From a virus, in IMG/VR virus record IMGVR_UViG_3300044940_000178, positions 1 to 37,717 of that record: a stretch of DNA of 37,717 bases, one strand, 5' to 3'. The notes below the pieces were generated by a model. The model saw only the letters and a list, made by a program, of their open reading frames with translations, had not been told where the DNA came from and ran no database searches. A program made the translations under genes and the position numbers. This document shows, piece by piece, positions 30,102 to 37,702 of the stretch. Positions within the stretch are counted from its first letter, which is position 1, and every line of letters begins with the position of its first letter.

Positions 30102-30573
30102 GGCGGAACATCCTCGCTACATCTTCCGCGAGACGGTCGGCCCACGCATCGAGCTCCCGCTGCGAGAGGCCAGTCTGGTGAGACGGGAGAATCGGACGGG
30201 CTGGCTGACGCGACGAATACCCGACGAAGTACTTCGCGTGACGCGCGCCTCCGCCAGTGCCGACACGCAGAATCGCTTTGTCGCGACTGACGGTGACGTT
30301 GATCGAGCGAATCATCTTGCCCGTCAGAATGCCGAGCGTGCCGCCATCAGGCGTACGCACACCCGCTCGCTGACCGGCTCTTCGTACAGTGGTAGTCTTG
30401 CGCGGAGCCCACGGGATGCCCTCGGGCGTCTGAGCGCTGGCGGCACTCGCACGCGTCAGCTCGTCGAGCTTCTGCGCGAGAATGAGGAGCTTCCTCTCGG
30501 AGTCAGAAATCTCCATCGTCGCACGCATGACGGCATCGCGCGTCTCGCGGATGCCAGTGACGCGCACAGCCAT
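30094..30573 (-). CDS. Phage virion morphogenesis/tail completion protein (Mu gpG-like)
   Basis: This 159-residue protein has the features of the phage virion morphogenesis family: TPEGIPWAPRK, LTGKMIRSINVTVSRDKAIL, KYFVGYSSRQPARPILP and an ending helix (DAWADRLAEDVARMFRRG). It helps join tail and head. ATG 30573 follows the upstream stop after one base; GTG 30585 is the alternative. Confidence 0.8.
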   Translation of the reverse strand: MAVRVTGIRETRDAVMRATMEISDSERKLLILAQKLDELTRASAASAQTPEGIPWAPRKTTTVRRAGQRAGVRTPDGGTLGILTGKMIRSINVTVSRDKAILRVGTGGGARHAKYFVGYSSRQPARPILPSHQTGLSQRELDAWADRLAEDVARMFRRG

Positions 30574-30574
30574 G

Positions 30575-31033
30575 TCACCACCCACTCATCCGGGCGCGCG
30601 AGAACACCTGCGGGCGAGCGCGCTCGCTCGACGACGTGATGTCAGCGTCCGACACGAGCAGTCCACCTGGCGCTCTGCCGGTGACTCTGGACACGCCACT
30701 GATCTCGACGCGCCCCTCGCGGATGTCCGCGAGCTCCACGTCGATCGCCCGCAGCTGATCTTCGGGAATCGACAGATCCTGCCGCGCGTAGGCGAGTGCT
30801 TTCCACACGCGCGCCGCGAGACTCACGATCTCGCGCGGACAGTCGCTCGCGTCGGCGGCATACACCGACTCCGGCGTCGCGGCAGAGTAGCCGCCGATCA
30901 CGAGCGCAGAGCGGACTCGCGCAGAAGCATCCTCGATGAGTCGCTGGAGCGTCGCCGACGACCCACCGACGAGAGCACTGACTTTGTCAGAACCGTGCTC
31001 TGCTTCGAGGATGCTCTGCGTGATGTAGGCCAT
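30575..31033 (-). CDS. Mu gp36-like head-tail joining protein
   Basis: This 152-residue protein begins MAYITQSILEAEHG and continues LIEDASARVRSALVIGGYSA and PREIVSLAARVWKALAYARQ, the pattern of the gp36/DUF1320 family that sits after the capsid gene in Mu-like phages and acts as head-tail connector. ATG 31033 overlaps the upstream stop. Confidence 0.8.
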   Translation of the reverse strand: MAYITQSILEAEHGSDKVSALVGGSSATLQRLIEDASARVRSALVIGGYSAATPESVYAADASDCPREIVSLAARVWKALAYARQDLSIPEDQLRAIDVELADIREGRVEISGVSRVTGRAPGGLLVSDADITSSSERARPQVFSRARMSGW

Positions 31034-31440
31034 CAGCGGCTCTTTTGCTGCTGACGGTCCTCGACGCGCTCGACGCGTCGCAGCGGGCGAATGTCGCGGC
31101 CGTGCAGCTCGCGGAAGACCGCGGGCAGGCTCAGCGGGTAGCGCGGAAGCGAAGTGTCGGGCACGTGCTCGCCGGCACGCTTGCGCCGGATCATCGCCTC
31201 GTACGCAGCGAGACGCTGCTCCGCCGCGCGCACGAGTGCGGCGTCCTCGACCTCGGCGAGGAACAGCCCGACTTCTGACTCCCACACGTCGATCACGCTC
31301 GCGCCCTCGGTGACGAGGAACGAGCCGATGACGTGATTCGACGTGATGCTCTCGACTGCGAGGCGCACCTTAGGCTCGTTGCGCGCCGCCTGCGGCGACA
31401 GCGCGCGAGCGATGGTGGCGATCTGTGCGCTGGTGTTCAT
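31033..31440 (-). CDS. Small protein between capsid and gp36-like gene
   Basis: This 135-residue protein (MNTSAQIATIARALSPQA...) is helical, with VEDAALVRAAEQRLAAYEAM and a basic C-terminus (RDIRPLRRVERVEDRQQQKSR). In Mu-like phages an uncharacterised gene often occupies this slot. ATG 31440 overlaps the capsid stop (TGATG). A role in head completion is guessed from order only. Confidence 0.55.
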   Translation of the reverse strand: MNTSAQIATIARALSPQAARNEPKVRLAVESITSNHVIGSFLVTEGASVIDVWESEVGLFLAEVEDAALVRAAEQRLAAYEAMIRRKRAGEHVPDTSLPRYPLSLPAVFRELHGRDIRPLRRVERVEDRQQQKSR

Positions 31441-32405
31441 CACAGGATCCCCGCGTACGCCACTTGCCAGACACCCGCACCGAACACGATGTCGAACTCC
31501 ACCGAGTAGCGGAACTCATCGAGATCGAAGCGAGCAGGGCTGTCCATCGAGTCGAGCGTGACGGCCTCGGGCGCGCGGAACTCGTAGCCGACGATCGGGC
31601 TCGCGCCACGACTCGTGTCCACGAGATACCAGTAGTCGTCCTGCACGCTTCCGAGCGGCATGCGCGGATCGACGACGACGTTGACCGAGCCGCCGGAGAA
31701 CACCTGCACGCCGCGGAAGTTGGGCAGCGACGTCGCAGCGATGCGAGTGCCGCTCTCCTCACCGCTGCTGTTGACCGCGGCGACACGCTCAGTCGAGCCC
31801 GTGATCTCTCGCGCCACTGCGGCGAGCTTCGGCCCGACGATCAGCGTGTCGTACGAGATCATGAGCGGCTGACCGTTCGCATCACGCAGCGACGCGCCAG
31901 TCTGCATCGCAGACTCGAACGTCGCGAGCGAGAGAGCAGACGTCGTCGTGTTGCTCTGGTTGCCGCCGCCCGGCCCGCGCGGATGCGCCGAAGAGAACAG
32001 CGGCACACCGTCGTACCCAGTCGGGTTCGAGAAGAGCACGCTGTGCGCCTCGGCGTCGTACATGTACGCAGTGTCGCTGAGGAACGACGCGATGCGACGG
32101 CCGACGATGCCAGTGCGGTCCGTCTGTAGATCGAGGCGCTTGATGCGGAACGACGCCTCGAAGCTCTTGAGCGTGAGCGTGTGAGCCGCCGCCTGCACGT
32201 CGTTGTACTGCTTCGCTCCGACCCACTCGCGCGCGACGGGCATCGCCTCAAGCACGTCGTGCTCGACGATCTTGGAGTCAGTCGGGAAGACGCTGGTGAA
32301 CGTCTGGTACACGCCGGGAGGGCGTCCAGCGCCGAAGATTTCCGCGGCGAGCTCGCGGAAAGTCGTGGACGCGTTTTCGATGATGCTGCGATCGGTGACT
32401 GCCAT
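31440..32405 (-). CDS. Mu gpT-like major capsid protein
   Basis: This 321-residue protein (MAVTDRSIIENASTTFRELA...) matches the Mu gpT family of HK97-fold capsid proteins: YQTFTSVFPTDSKIVEHDVL, KSFEASFRIKRLDLQTDRTG, PLFSSAHPRGPGGGNQSN, PLMISYDTLIVGPKLAAVAR, DDYWYLVDTSRGASPIVGYE. The length fits. AAAGGAAG precedes the ATG at good spacing. It lies after the protease/scaffold and decoration genes, the Mu order. Confidence 0.9.
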   Translation of the reverse strand: MAVTDRSIIENASTTFRELAAEIFGAGRPPGVYQTFTSVFPTDSKIVEHDVLEAMPVAREWVGAKQYNDVQAAAHTLTLKSFEASFRIKRLDLQTDRTGIVGRRIASFLSDTAYMYDAEAHSVLFSNPTGYDGVPLFSSAHPRGPGGGNQSNTTTSALSLATFESAMQTGASLRDANGQPLMISYDTLIVGPKLAAVAREITGSTERVAAVNSSGEESGTRIAATSLPNFRGVQVFSGGSVNVVVDPRMPLGSVQDDYWYLVDTSRGASPIVGYEFRAPEAVTLDSMDSPARFDLDEFRYSVEFDIVFGAGVWQVAYAGIL

Positions 32406-32441
32406 GTTCAGCTTCCTTTCAAGTGATCAGCGATCAGCAGA

Positions 32442-32870
32442 TCACACGAACTCACAGATGCGGACCCAGCCGCCAGCGACACCGTCGATCGTCTCGAGCT
32501 GCACGAGGATGCCGATGGGAATGTCGTTAACCGCGACGGCCGCAGTGGCGATCGTCTCGTCGTCGAAGATGCACACGTTCGTGCCAATCGACGCCTTCGT
32601 AAAGGCACCATGAGAACGGAACCACTCCTCGTGGCCGTACTCGATCTTCACGAACTTTGTGGTGTTCGACGCGCCCGAAGTGACAGCCTCCGTCGCGACG
32701 CCCATCGCGGCGCTCGACGCGACGTCAGCTCCGACCACCGGATCACCAGCCGCGTTGCGCATGATGATCGCGCCCTCGTAGACAGTCTGCGAGTCAGCGA
32801 GGAGCACAGTGGCAGTCTTCATGCCGCCGAGGTTGCGCGTCCGACGACGCTTGTCTGCTGAGAGTGCCAT
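32442..32870 (-). CDS. Capsid decoration-like protein
   Basis: This 142-residue protein (MALSADKRRRTRNLGGMKTA...) with strand-rich sequence VYEGAIIMRNAAGDPVVGAD and IATAAVAVNDIPIGILVQLE resembles the small decoration/DUF2190-type proteins located before the capsid gene in Mu-like phages. Start supported by GGAAGGTGG upstream. Confidence 0.65.
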   Translation of the reverse strand: MALSADKRRRTRNLGGMKTATVLLADSQTVYEGAIIMRNAAGDPVVGADVASSAAMGVATEAVTSGASNTTKFVKIEYGHEEWFRSHGAFTKASIGTNVCIFDDETIATAAVAVNDIPIGILVQLETIDGVAGGWVRICEFV

Positions 32871-32873
32871 GCT

Positions 32874-33368
32874 TCACACCACCTTCCTCACGCGGCGCGC
32901 CGCGATCTTCTGCTTGATCTTTGCTTCGCTCATCCCACCAGCGCGGAGCTGCATCGCGAGATGCGCCTCGGCCTCGTCCATCACCATCTCGGCACGAGCA
33001 TCGACACGCTCCGGGCTCTCGCCAGGCTGCACAACACGGCGAGTGCGCGCAGGGATGCTCGCCAGCGCAGTCTGCGCTGCCTCGAGCGAGCCGCGAGCGA
33101 CAGCGAGCCACCGCTCGCGACTCGACGGTGCGATGCGCCCCTCCGCGATGGCGGCATCCACGACACGAGCGCACGCAGCCTCGCGCTTCGCCTCGAGCTT
33201 CTCCTCGTCTTCGCTCTCTGCGATTCGTGCGCTCATCTCTTCCGCCGCAGCCTCGGCCGCGGCGAGCTTTGCGCGCACCTCCTCGAGCTGCTGCTCGAGC
33301 TCCGCGATGCGCGCGAGCGCCTGCTCCAAAGTCATGCCCTCGCCATCGTTCGGCGTTTCTTCGTCCAT
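32874..33368 (-). CDS. Internal-start scaffold protein within the protease gene
   Basis: At residue 181 of the protease an in-frame ATG (33368) is preceded by AGGAGAGAGAC, a strong ribosome site inside a coding region. Translation from it gives 164 residues (MDEETPNDGEGMTLEQALAR...), exactly the helical scaffold domain. Mu makes its scaffold Z from the 3' part of gene I in the same way, so this is very likely real. Confidence 0.75.
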   Translation of the reverse strand: MDEETPNDGEGMTLEQALARIAELEQQLEEVRAKLAAAEAAAEEMSARIAESEDEEKLEAKREAACARVVDAAIAEGRIAPSSRERWLAVARGSLEAAQTALASIPARTRRVVQPGESPERVDARAEMVMDEAEAHLAMQLRAGGMSEAKIKQKIAARRVRKVV

Positions 33369-33908
33369 GTCTCTCTCCTGCGCGAGCCTCGCCCGCGTGT
33401 ACCCACGACACACACGCCTCCGCGAGACGGTGGCAACCGCCTGCATCGGCAACATCCCTCGAATCTTCGGCGTGTTCGTCAGTGCGTGCGTGATGAGATG
33501 CGCACTGCCGGCGACGTACTCGCCACTCTCTGCGTCCACCTCGTAGTCGGCGTCGATCGACGAGTACGCCAGTGTCCCATCCTCAATTGCCTGCGCGACA
33601 GCGGGGAGCACCTCGGCCTCGAGGAACAAATGGCCGTCAACGACTGCCGCTCTGTGCGCCCAACCGACTGCGCGATCCGCAGCCGTCTCGTGAGCGACAG
33701 AGCCTGGCAGCCCACCGTCGATCGGGATGCTCACAGCCTCGCTGTTGAGGTTCGCCGCGAGATCACGAATGAACTGCTCCGACACCGGCGAGCCGTCGTC
33801 CATCTGCGGCACGGCAGCGGGAATCCACCGGCGCACACCGTCGCGCATGATGCGCGGCTTCGGCGGTACATCCGCGACAGCGGCATCGAGAGTCGCAGTG
33901 CTGATCAT
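32874..33908 (-). CDS. Mu gpI-like capsid protease with scaffold domain
   Basis: This 344-residue protein has an N-terminal protease region with VPIDGG-like strand (VSIPIDGGLPGSVAHETAAD), GWAHRAAVVDGHLFLEAEVL, GTLAYSSIDADYEV and AGSAHLITHALTNTPKIRG, as in the Mu I family. The C-terminal ~165 residues are a helical scaffold (LEQALARIAELEQQLEEVRA...). It should guide capsid assembly then cut the scaffold and itself. The start overlaps the portal stop (ATGA). Confidence 0.88.
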   Translation of the reverse strand: MISTATLDAAVADVPPKPRIMRDGVRRWIPAAVPQMDDGSPVSEQFIRDLAANLNSEAVSIPIDGGLPGSVAHETAADRAVGWAHRAAVVDGHLFLEAEVLPAVAQAIEDGTLAYSSIDADYEVDAESGEYVAGSAHLITHALTNTPKIRGMLPMQAVATVSRRRVCRGYTRARLAQERDMDEETPNDGEGMTLEQALARIAELEQQLEEVRAKLAAAEAAAEEMSARIAESEDEEKLEAKREAACARVVDAAIAEGRIAPSSRERWLAVARGSLEAAQTALASIPARTRRVVQPGESPERVDARAEMVMDEAEAHLAMQLRAGGMSEAKIKQKIAARRVRKVV

Positions 33909-35395
33909 GGAGTCGCCTCTACTGCACGCTGCACGAACGACTTGCCCACCTCACCCATGATCGAATCAGCTTGCGACGCGATCGTGGGGAACGATGCAGC
34001 GATGATCTGCACGCCAGTCTCGCGAGGCAGTCGGCCAGCCGCCACCTCGCCGATGATCTGAATGAGGCTCGCAATCTGCGCGCCGTTAAGCGCGGTGTCG
34101 GCGACTGGCTGCTCGCTGCCAACGGCCTCAGGATCGACAGGACTCTTGCCCGCGACGTAGTCTCGCCACGACTGCGCGCCGAGGATGCCACCGACGGGCT
34201 CACGTCCCATCGACGAGCGCACTTCGTCGACCGTCATCGAGAGCACGCCCACAGGATCGAGCGCCTGTCTGCGCGCGGCGATCGACCATCGCAGTCGCGG
34301 GATCGGCGGGATGATGCCACCCCACCTATCAGCATTGAGCCGAACCGCTGGGCCGATGAGATCACGCTCCCACGTCATCGCGAGAGCGCGCTCGTCCTTG
34401 AGCACGCGCGCATCGACAGTCGCACCCTTGCGTGTCTCGACTGCCGCATACGCGCCGACACGCGTTGGCTCGGCGAGATCCGTCATGCCGAGCAGCGCTT
34501 TCGCGATCCCGCGATTGCATTCGTTGACGAGATTCGACCAGACGTTGCCGTCTTTAGCCGTCGTCTCGAGCAGCTGGAGCTGCATGCCCTCGTCGAGCAC
34601 GCCAGCGTGATCTTGCGACAAGTCCTCGAGGAACTGACGCGCAGTCGCGCGCGCAGTCGCATCTGACGAGCGCGGAACAGTCGCGACACGCAGAGGCCAA
34701 GCGAACGACTCAGCGCCAGCGACCCAGAACTGCATCGCCCAGCTCTTGATCAAGAAGAGCCACATCACGGCACGGAACACGCCGCCAGTCGGATAGCCTG
34801 GCAGCGCGCGCGGCTCGTGACAAACGAAGCGATCGGGCTCGAGCTCGTAGCCGGACGACAACACTGGCAGATCGCCGCCCATGTCCATGATGCGCGGCCG
34901 CCAGTCCGCCGAGTAGCAGAATCGGCGCAGATGAAGCCACTGGAGCGCAGTCGGCACAAGTCCCGCGTCGGTCACGGACCAGATGATCTCGTGCACGGCG
35001 AGGCCGCGACCGATGCCGTCGAGACTCTCGTGCGCGTACTGCGCGACAGGCATCGCACGCAGCCACGAGTCCACCCACCGCGCGCACTCGTCCGCGAGAG
35101 CATCGCGGGCAGGATCGCCAGTCGGCACGCCTGGCTCAACGACCACCTCCGCGCCAGAGATCACCGACAGTCGAGACTCGTACGTCGCGAGGATGTCGGG
35201 ATCACGCTGGATCATCCGATCGACGAGATCGGCCCAATTTGTGAGCTGTCCGCGCTCGAGCTCAGCCTGAATTTGCGCGAGCTGCTCCGGCTGAATCTGC
35301 GCGTAGCGCGTGGCCATCGGCCCGCGATCGCGGCGAGACGACGAGATGGCTCGGCCACTCGTACTCTGCACGACGCGCAGTCCGACTGACGACAC
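33905..35395 (-). CDS. Portal protein, Mu gp29-like
   Basis: This DUF935/gp29-family portal contains DLVDRMIQRDPDILATYESR, YAHESLDGIGRGLAVHEIIW, DRFVCHEPRALPGYPTGGVF, RAVMWLFLIKSWAMQFWVAG and KALLGMTDLAEPTRVGAYAA. It forms the dodecameric ring at the capsid vertex for DNA entry. The start is uncertain: GTG 35395 gives 496 residues and leaves the family-typical region intact, GTG 35371 and ATG 35317 are shorter options, and the longest frame begins with TTG at 35431. No ribosome site precedes any of them clearly. Confidence 0.88.
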   Translation of the reverse strand: MSSVGLRVVQSTSGRAISSSRRDRGPMATRYAQIQPEQLAQIQAELERGQLTNWADLVDRMIQRDPDILATYESRLSVISGAEVVVEPGVPTGDPARDALADECARWVDSWLRAMPVAQYAHESLDGIGRGLAVHEIIWSVTDAGLVPTALQWLHLRRFCYSADWRPRIMDMGGDLPVLSSGYELEPDRFVCHEPRALPGYPTGGVFRAVMWLFLIKSWAMQFWVAGAESFAWPLRVATVPRSSDATARATARQFLEDLSQDHAGVLDEGMQLQLLETTAKDGNVWSNLVNECNRGIAKALLGMTDLAEPTRVGAYAAVETRKGATVDARVLKDERALAMTWERDLIGPAVRLNADRWGGIIPPIPRLRWSIAARRQALDPVGVLSMTVDEVRSSMGREPVGGILGAQSWRDYVAGKSPVDPEAVGSEQPVADTALNGAQIASLIQIIGEVAAGRLPRETGVQIIAASFPTIASQADSIMGEVGKSFVQRAVEATP

Positions 35396-35401
35396 GCGGA
35401 A

Positions 35402-35431
35402 AGTAGAGCACGCAAAAATCGAGTGCGGCAA
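35402..35431 (-). promoter_or_regulatory. Weak candidate promoter before the portal gene
   Basis: On the minus strand TTGCCG (35431-35426), an 18-base spacer and TCTACT (35407-35402) lie so that transcription would begin almost at GTG 35395, again leaderless. The match is weak, but a promoter here would let the portal and later genes be transcribed separately from terminase. Confidence 0.3.
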
Positions 35432-35437
35432 TGCGAC

Positions 35438-35463
35438 GCTACAGCGTGCTACAATGCGCTACA
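35438..35463 (+). repeat. Three GCTACA repeats at 10-bp intervals
   Basis: GCTACA begins at 35438, 35448 and 35458, exactly one helical turn apart, covering the -10 region and start of the HTH gene. Same-face spacing is expected of an operator array bound by a small HTH protein. Confidence 0.7.
35447..35455 (+). promoter_or_regulatory. Extended -10 promoter of the embedded HTH gene, probably leaderless
   Basis: TGCTACAAT is a TGN-TACAAT extended -10 with no recognisable -35. The ATG at 35463 lies seven bases after it, where transcription should begin. GTGCTACAA recurs in the promoter at 12228-12236. Confidence 0.6.
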
Positions 35464-35654
35464 TGCGGGGCAAGTACCTCACGATCAAGCAACTCGCGGC
35501 GGAGCTCGACGTGCATCGAGTGACGGTGTCGCGGTGGATCTCGCGCGGCGAGCTCCGCGTCGTACGCATCGGCGGAATCGTGCGCATCCCCGAAAGCGAG
35601 AGAGTGCGACTCACGACGCCACACGCGGCGCGGCGAGGGCGTGACTACGTGTAG
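35463..35654 (+). CDS. HTH regulator embedded between terminase and portal
   Basis: This 63-residue protein is KYLTIKQLAAELDVHRVTVS then RWISRGELRVVRIGGIVRIP, a textbook excisionase/HTH_17 winged helix. It is the only rightward gene inside the 24-kb leftward late operon: its 3' end overlaps the terminase stop by ten bases and its 5' end diverges from the portal. ATG 35463 is preferred as the leaderless start; an upstream ATG at 35454 adds three residues. It could autoregulate at the GCTACA array and control late transcription. Confidence 0.85.
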   Translation: MRGKYLTIKQLAAELDVHRVTVSRWISRGELRVVRIGGIVRIPESERVRLTTPHAARRGRDYV

Positions 35655-37150
35655 AGCCCACGACGTCCGGCTCGGTAGAGCGACGCGACGGGGCGGATCT
35701 CTCTGCGCTGCTCCGGTGTGTGCTGCGCTTGCGCGTACACGGGACCCGCGGATATCTCGTCATACGCGGCGGCGAGAGCATCGACGAGATCGTCCGAGTC
35801 ACCGTCGAGGCCAGTGAATCGCGCGAGCTGACGGGCCAGCTCGTCTGCGTGGCGCAACGTGCGCAGGATACGCAGTCTGCCGCTGTTCACCGCGGCGGCT
35901 AGCGGCTGGGCGCGTCCCCACTTGTCGTCTGTCGCCTTGTGCTGCGTGATGTACGCTGGAAACGTGTGATGCGTCGCGAGCAGATCGACGAGAGCGCTCT
36001 CCGCGCCGCCGGCGTACATGCGAAGTGGTGCGCCGTGCCACCGACGTTGCAGCGAGTGCAGACGGCGCGCAAAACCCAGCTCGAGCTGCCCGTCTTCGCC
36101 CGTGCGGTCGGTGAGCAGCTCGCGCGCGTACTCGATGTCCACGACATAGATGATGCCGTTCGGGTCACGAGCGAGCATGACGGCCGCCTGGCGATCGGAG
36201 CGCGACTTCGCCGTGCGCGCGAGATCGACGCCGCCCGCGTACACTGCATCCGTCGGCGCATCACTCGCCCACGTGATCGCTCCGAATAGAGCGCCTCCCT
36301 TGGGCCGCGGAGAGCCCTGATAGAGCGACGCCCACGCGTACGGCCCGAGCCTCGACTCGATGGTGCGCAGTCTCTCGAGGCTCCACATGCGCGGCGCGAG
36401 CGCGCTCCCGTCGGGCCGTATGGCAGGTAGGTTGATCAGCTGGAACGGGCGCGGGCCGTCTTCAGTGCGCCTTGTCATGACGCCGATCAGATCGTCCTCG
36501 TGCCATCGCGTGTGCACGATGACGTGAGACGTGCCACGCGGCAGCTGCCGAGTGTAGATGTCGTCGCGATATCCGGTGTTGACAGTGTCGCGCTCGAGCG
36601 GAGACTCGGCGCTTTTGCGCGATCGGTGTGGATCGTCAACGATGATGACGTCGAACCCATCACCCGTCGGCGGGCCGGTAATGCCGCACGCTTTCACCGA
36701 ACCGCCGCCCGCAGTCGTCCACTCGCTCGACGTCTGCACCTCGCCCATCGCGATTCCGACCTTGCGCGCGAGCGCGCGCATCGCTCGCGTCTGCTTGATC
36801 GCCATGCGCGAGCCGAAGGAGCAATAGAGCACCTTCAGATCGGGCCGCTGGGCGAGCAGCCACACGATCCAGTGCACGATCGTCGTCGTCTTGCCGTGAC
36901 GCGGCGGGACTGACACGCACACCTCGATCGACTCGCCGCGTGCCACGCGCTCGAGCTCGCGGATGAGAGGCTCGAGGTGGGCGGGATCCTCGAGGTGCCT
37001 AGAGACTGTCGGGATCCACTCCCTCAGTGGAGGCAGCCTGCGAGCCAGTGCCTCCGGTCGTCCCGCCCTCGCTGCGCGATCGCGCTGCTGACGAGCGCCG
37101 TCTGCCTGACGACGAATCCGCTGCACTCTGCTGATCGTCGCCAGCGTCAT
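35645..37150 (-). CDS. terL: Terminase large subunit
   Basis: This 501-residue protein has the ATPase Walker A PPRHGKTT (82-89), Walker B VIIVDD (168-173), the coupling motif region near HTRWHEDD (213-220), and an RNase H-like nuclease with GGVDLART (D309) and a late DDLVDALAAAYDE acidic motif. It drives DNA into the procapsid and cuts concatemers. ATG 37150 overlaps the stop of the zinc-ribbon/Xre frame (ATGA), but the first ~42 residues overlap another gene and are not conserved-looking; GTG 37126 is possible. Confidence 0.95.
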   Translation of the reverse strand: MTLATISRVQRIRRQADGARQQRDRAARAGRPEALARRLPPLREWIPTVSRHLEDPAHLEPLIRELERVARGESIEVCVSVPPRHGKTTTIVHWIVWLLAQRPDLKVLYCSFGSRMAIKQTRAMRALARKVGIAMGEVQTSSEWTTAGGGSVKACGITGPPTGDGFDVIIVDDPHRSRKSAESPLERDTVNTGYRDDIYTRQLPRGTSHVIVHTRWHEDDLIGVMTRRTEDGPRPFQLINLPAIRPDGSALAPRMWSLERLRTIESRLGPYAWASLYQGSPRPKGGALFGAITWASDAPTDAVYAGGVDLARTAKSRSDRQAAVMLARDPNGIIYVVDIEYARELLTDRTGEDGQLELGFARRLHSLQRRWHGAPLRMYAGGAESALVDLLATHHTFPAYITQHKATDDKWGRAQPLAAAVNSGRLRILRTLRHADELARQLARFTGLDGDSDDLVDALAAAYDEISAGPVYAQAQHTPEQRREIRPVASLYRAGRRGLYT

Positions 37151-37343
37151 GCGGGATCAGCGCTCGGTGACTCGTGATCTCCCCGCCCGCAATCCCCATG
37201 ATCGACGCAATCGTCTCTGCCGGCAGCTCCGACAGCCTCGACCTCAGCTCCTCCGCACACGCCTCCACCAGCAGCTCGAGCTTCGCCACCCACTTTCGAG
37301 ACACCACTCTTCGCCCGATTCGCACTCTGCCGTCTGCCCTCAT
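36999..37343 (-). CDS. Small gene overlapping the terminase start, possible small terminase
   Basis: This 114-residue protein starts at ATG 37343 with GAGGAG eight bases upstream. The N-terminal ~70 residues are helical and basic (RIGRRVVSRKWVAKLELLVE, RSRLSELPAETIASIMGIAG); the rest is Ser/Gly-rich and disordered. Codon third positions are G/C-rich, supporting a real gene. It overlaps the terminase frame by about 150 bp and the Xre gene by about 200 bp. Its position suggests the small terminase subunit; sequence does not confirm it. Confidence 0.6.
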   Translation of the reverse strand: MRADGRVRIGRRVVSRKWVAKLELLVEACAEELRSRLSELPAETIASIMGIAGGEITSHRALIPHDAGDDQQSAADSSSGRRRSSAARSRSEGGTTGGTGSQAASTEGVDPDSL

Positions 37344-37626
37344 CGTTGCATCTCCTCGCGCTCTCCGCGCCACGCGCGCCCTCGAGCAGAGCGCGCAGTG
37401 GAATGCCAGTCTCGCGGTGCACGCGCAGCGCATTGCGCCCGGCGAGCGGCTCGCCCATCACCGCGCGCTGCACAGTCCGTCGCCCGATGCCCGCCCGCGC
37501 GGCGAGCTGCTCCTGCGTGACACCTCGCGACGACAGCCACGCTTGCAGTTCAGTGGGGCGTAACCGTGGTTCACACCCTCGGCACACGGCGGTTTTTGAC
37601 CGTCGACGGCAGTACACACAGTGCAT
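37147..37626 (-). CDS. Zinc-ribbon plus Xre-type HTH regulator
   Basis: The N-terminus MHCVYCRRRSKTAVCRGCEP holds two CxxC knuckles, enough for one zinc ribbon. An Xre HTH follows (LQAWLSSRGVTQEQLAARAG, IGRRTVQRAVMGEPLAGRNA) and then GIPLRALLEGARG. After about residue 96 the frame is antisense-free but lies over the small gene at 36999-37343 and looks non-conserved. Its stop overlaps the terminase ATG (ATGA). It lies beside the palindromes at 37560, 37656, 88 and 182 and may bind them as a late or lysogeny regulator. Confidence 0.75.
   Translation of the reverse strand: MHCVYCRRRSKTAVCRGCEPRLRPTELQAWLSSRGVTQEQLAARAGIGRRTVQRAVMGEPLAGRNALRVHRETGIPLRALLEGARGAESARRCNDEGRRQSANRAKSGVSKVGGEARAAGGGVCGGAEVEAVGAAGRDDCVDHGDCGRGDHESPSADPA
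37560..37574. promoter_or_regulatory. Degenerate operator-like site within the regulator gene
   Basis: GTAACCGTGGTTCAC keeps one full arm (GTTCAC) of the palindrome found at 88-103 and 182-197 and a changed second arm. It lies early in the coding region of the zinc-ribbon/Xre gene. Confidence 0.35.
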
Positions 37627-37655
37627 GCGACAGGCTAGCACACTTGTGCCACGGT

Positions 37656-37671
37656 GCGCCAGTCGTGGCGC
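37656..37671. promoter_or_regulatory. Palindrome upstream of the zinc-ribbon/Xre gene
   Basis: GCGCCAGTCGTGGCGC is a perfect 6-4-6 palindrome about 30 bp before the regulator start, with the same architecture as the GTGAAC/GTTCAC sites but different arms. TGTGCCA at 37645-37651 repeats the heptamer of 104-110. Probably a control site for leftward late transcription. Confidence 0.45.
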
Positions 37672-37702
37672 AGGATCGCCAAATTTCCCGGAGGAGGGCG
37701 CC

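Noticed and set aside
32961-34061. 366-codon rightward frame opposite the protease/scaffold
   Set aside because: Antisense to a Mu gpI-like gene with clear homology and no start signals of its own.
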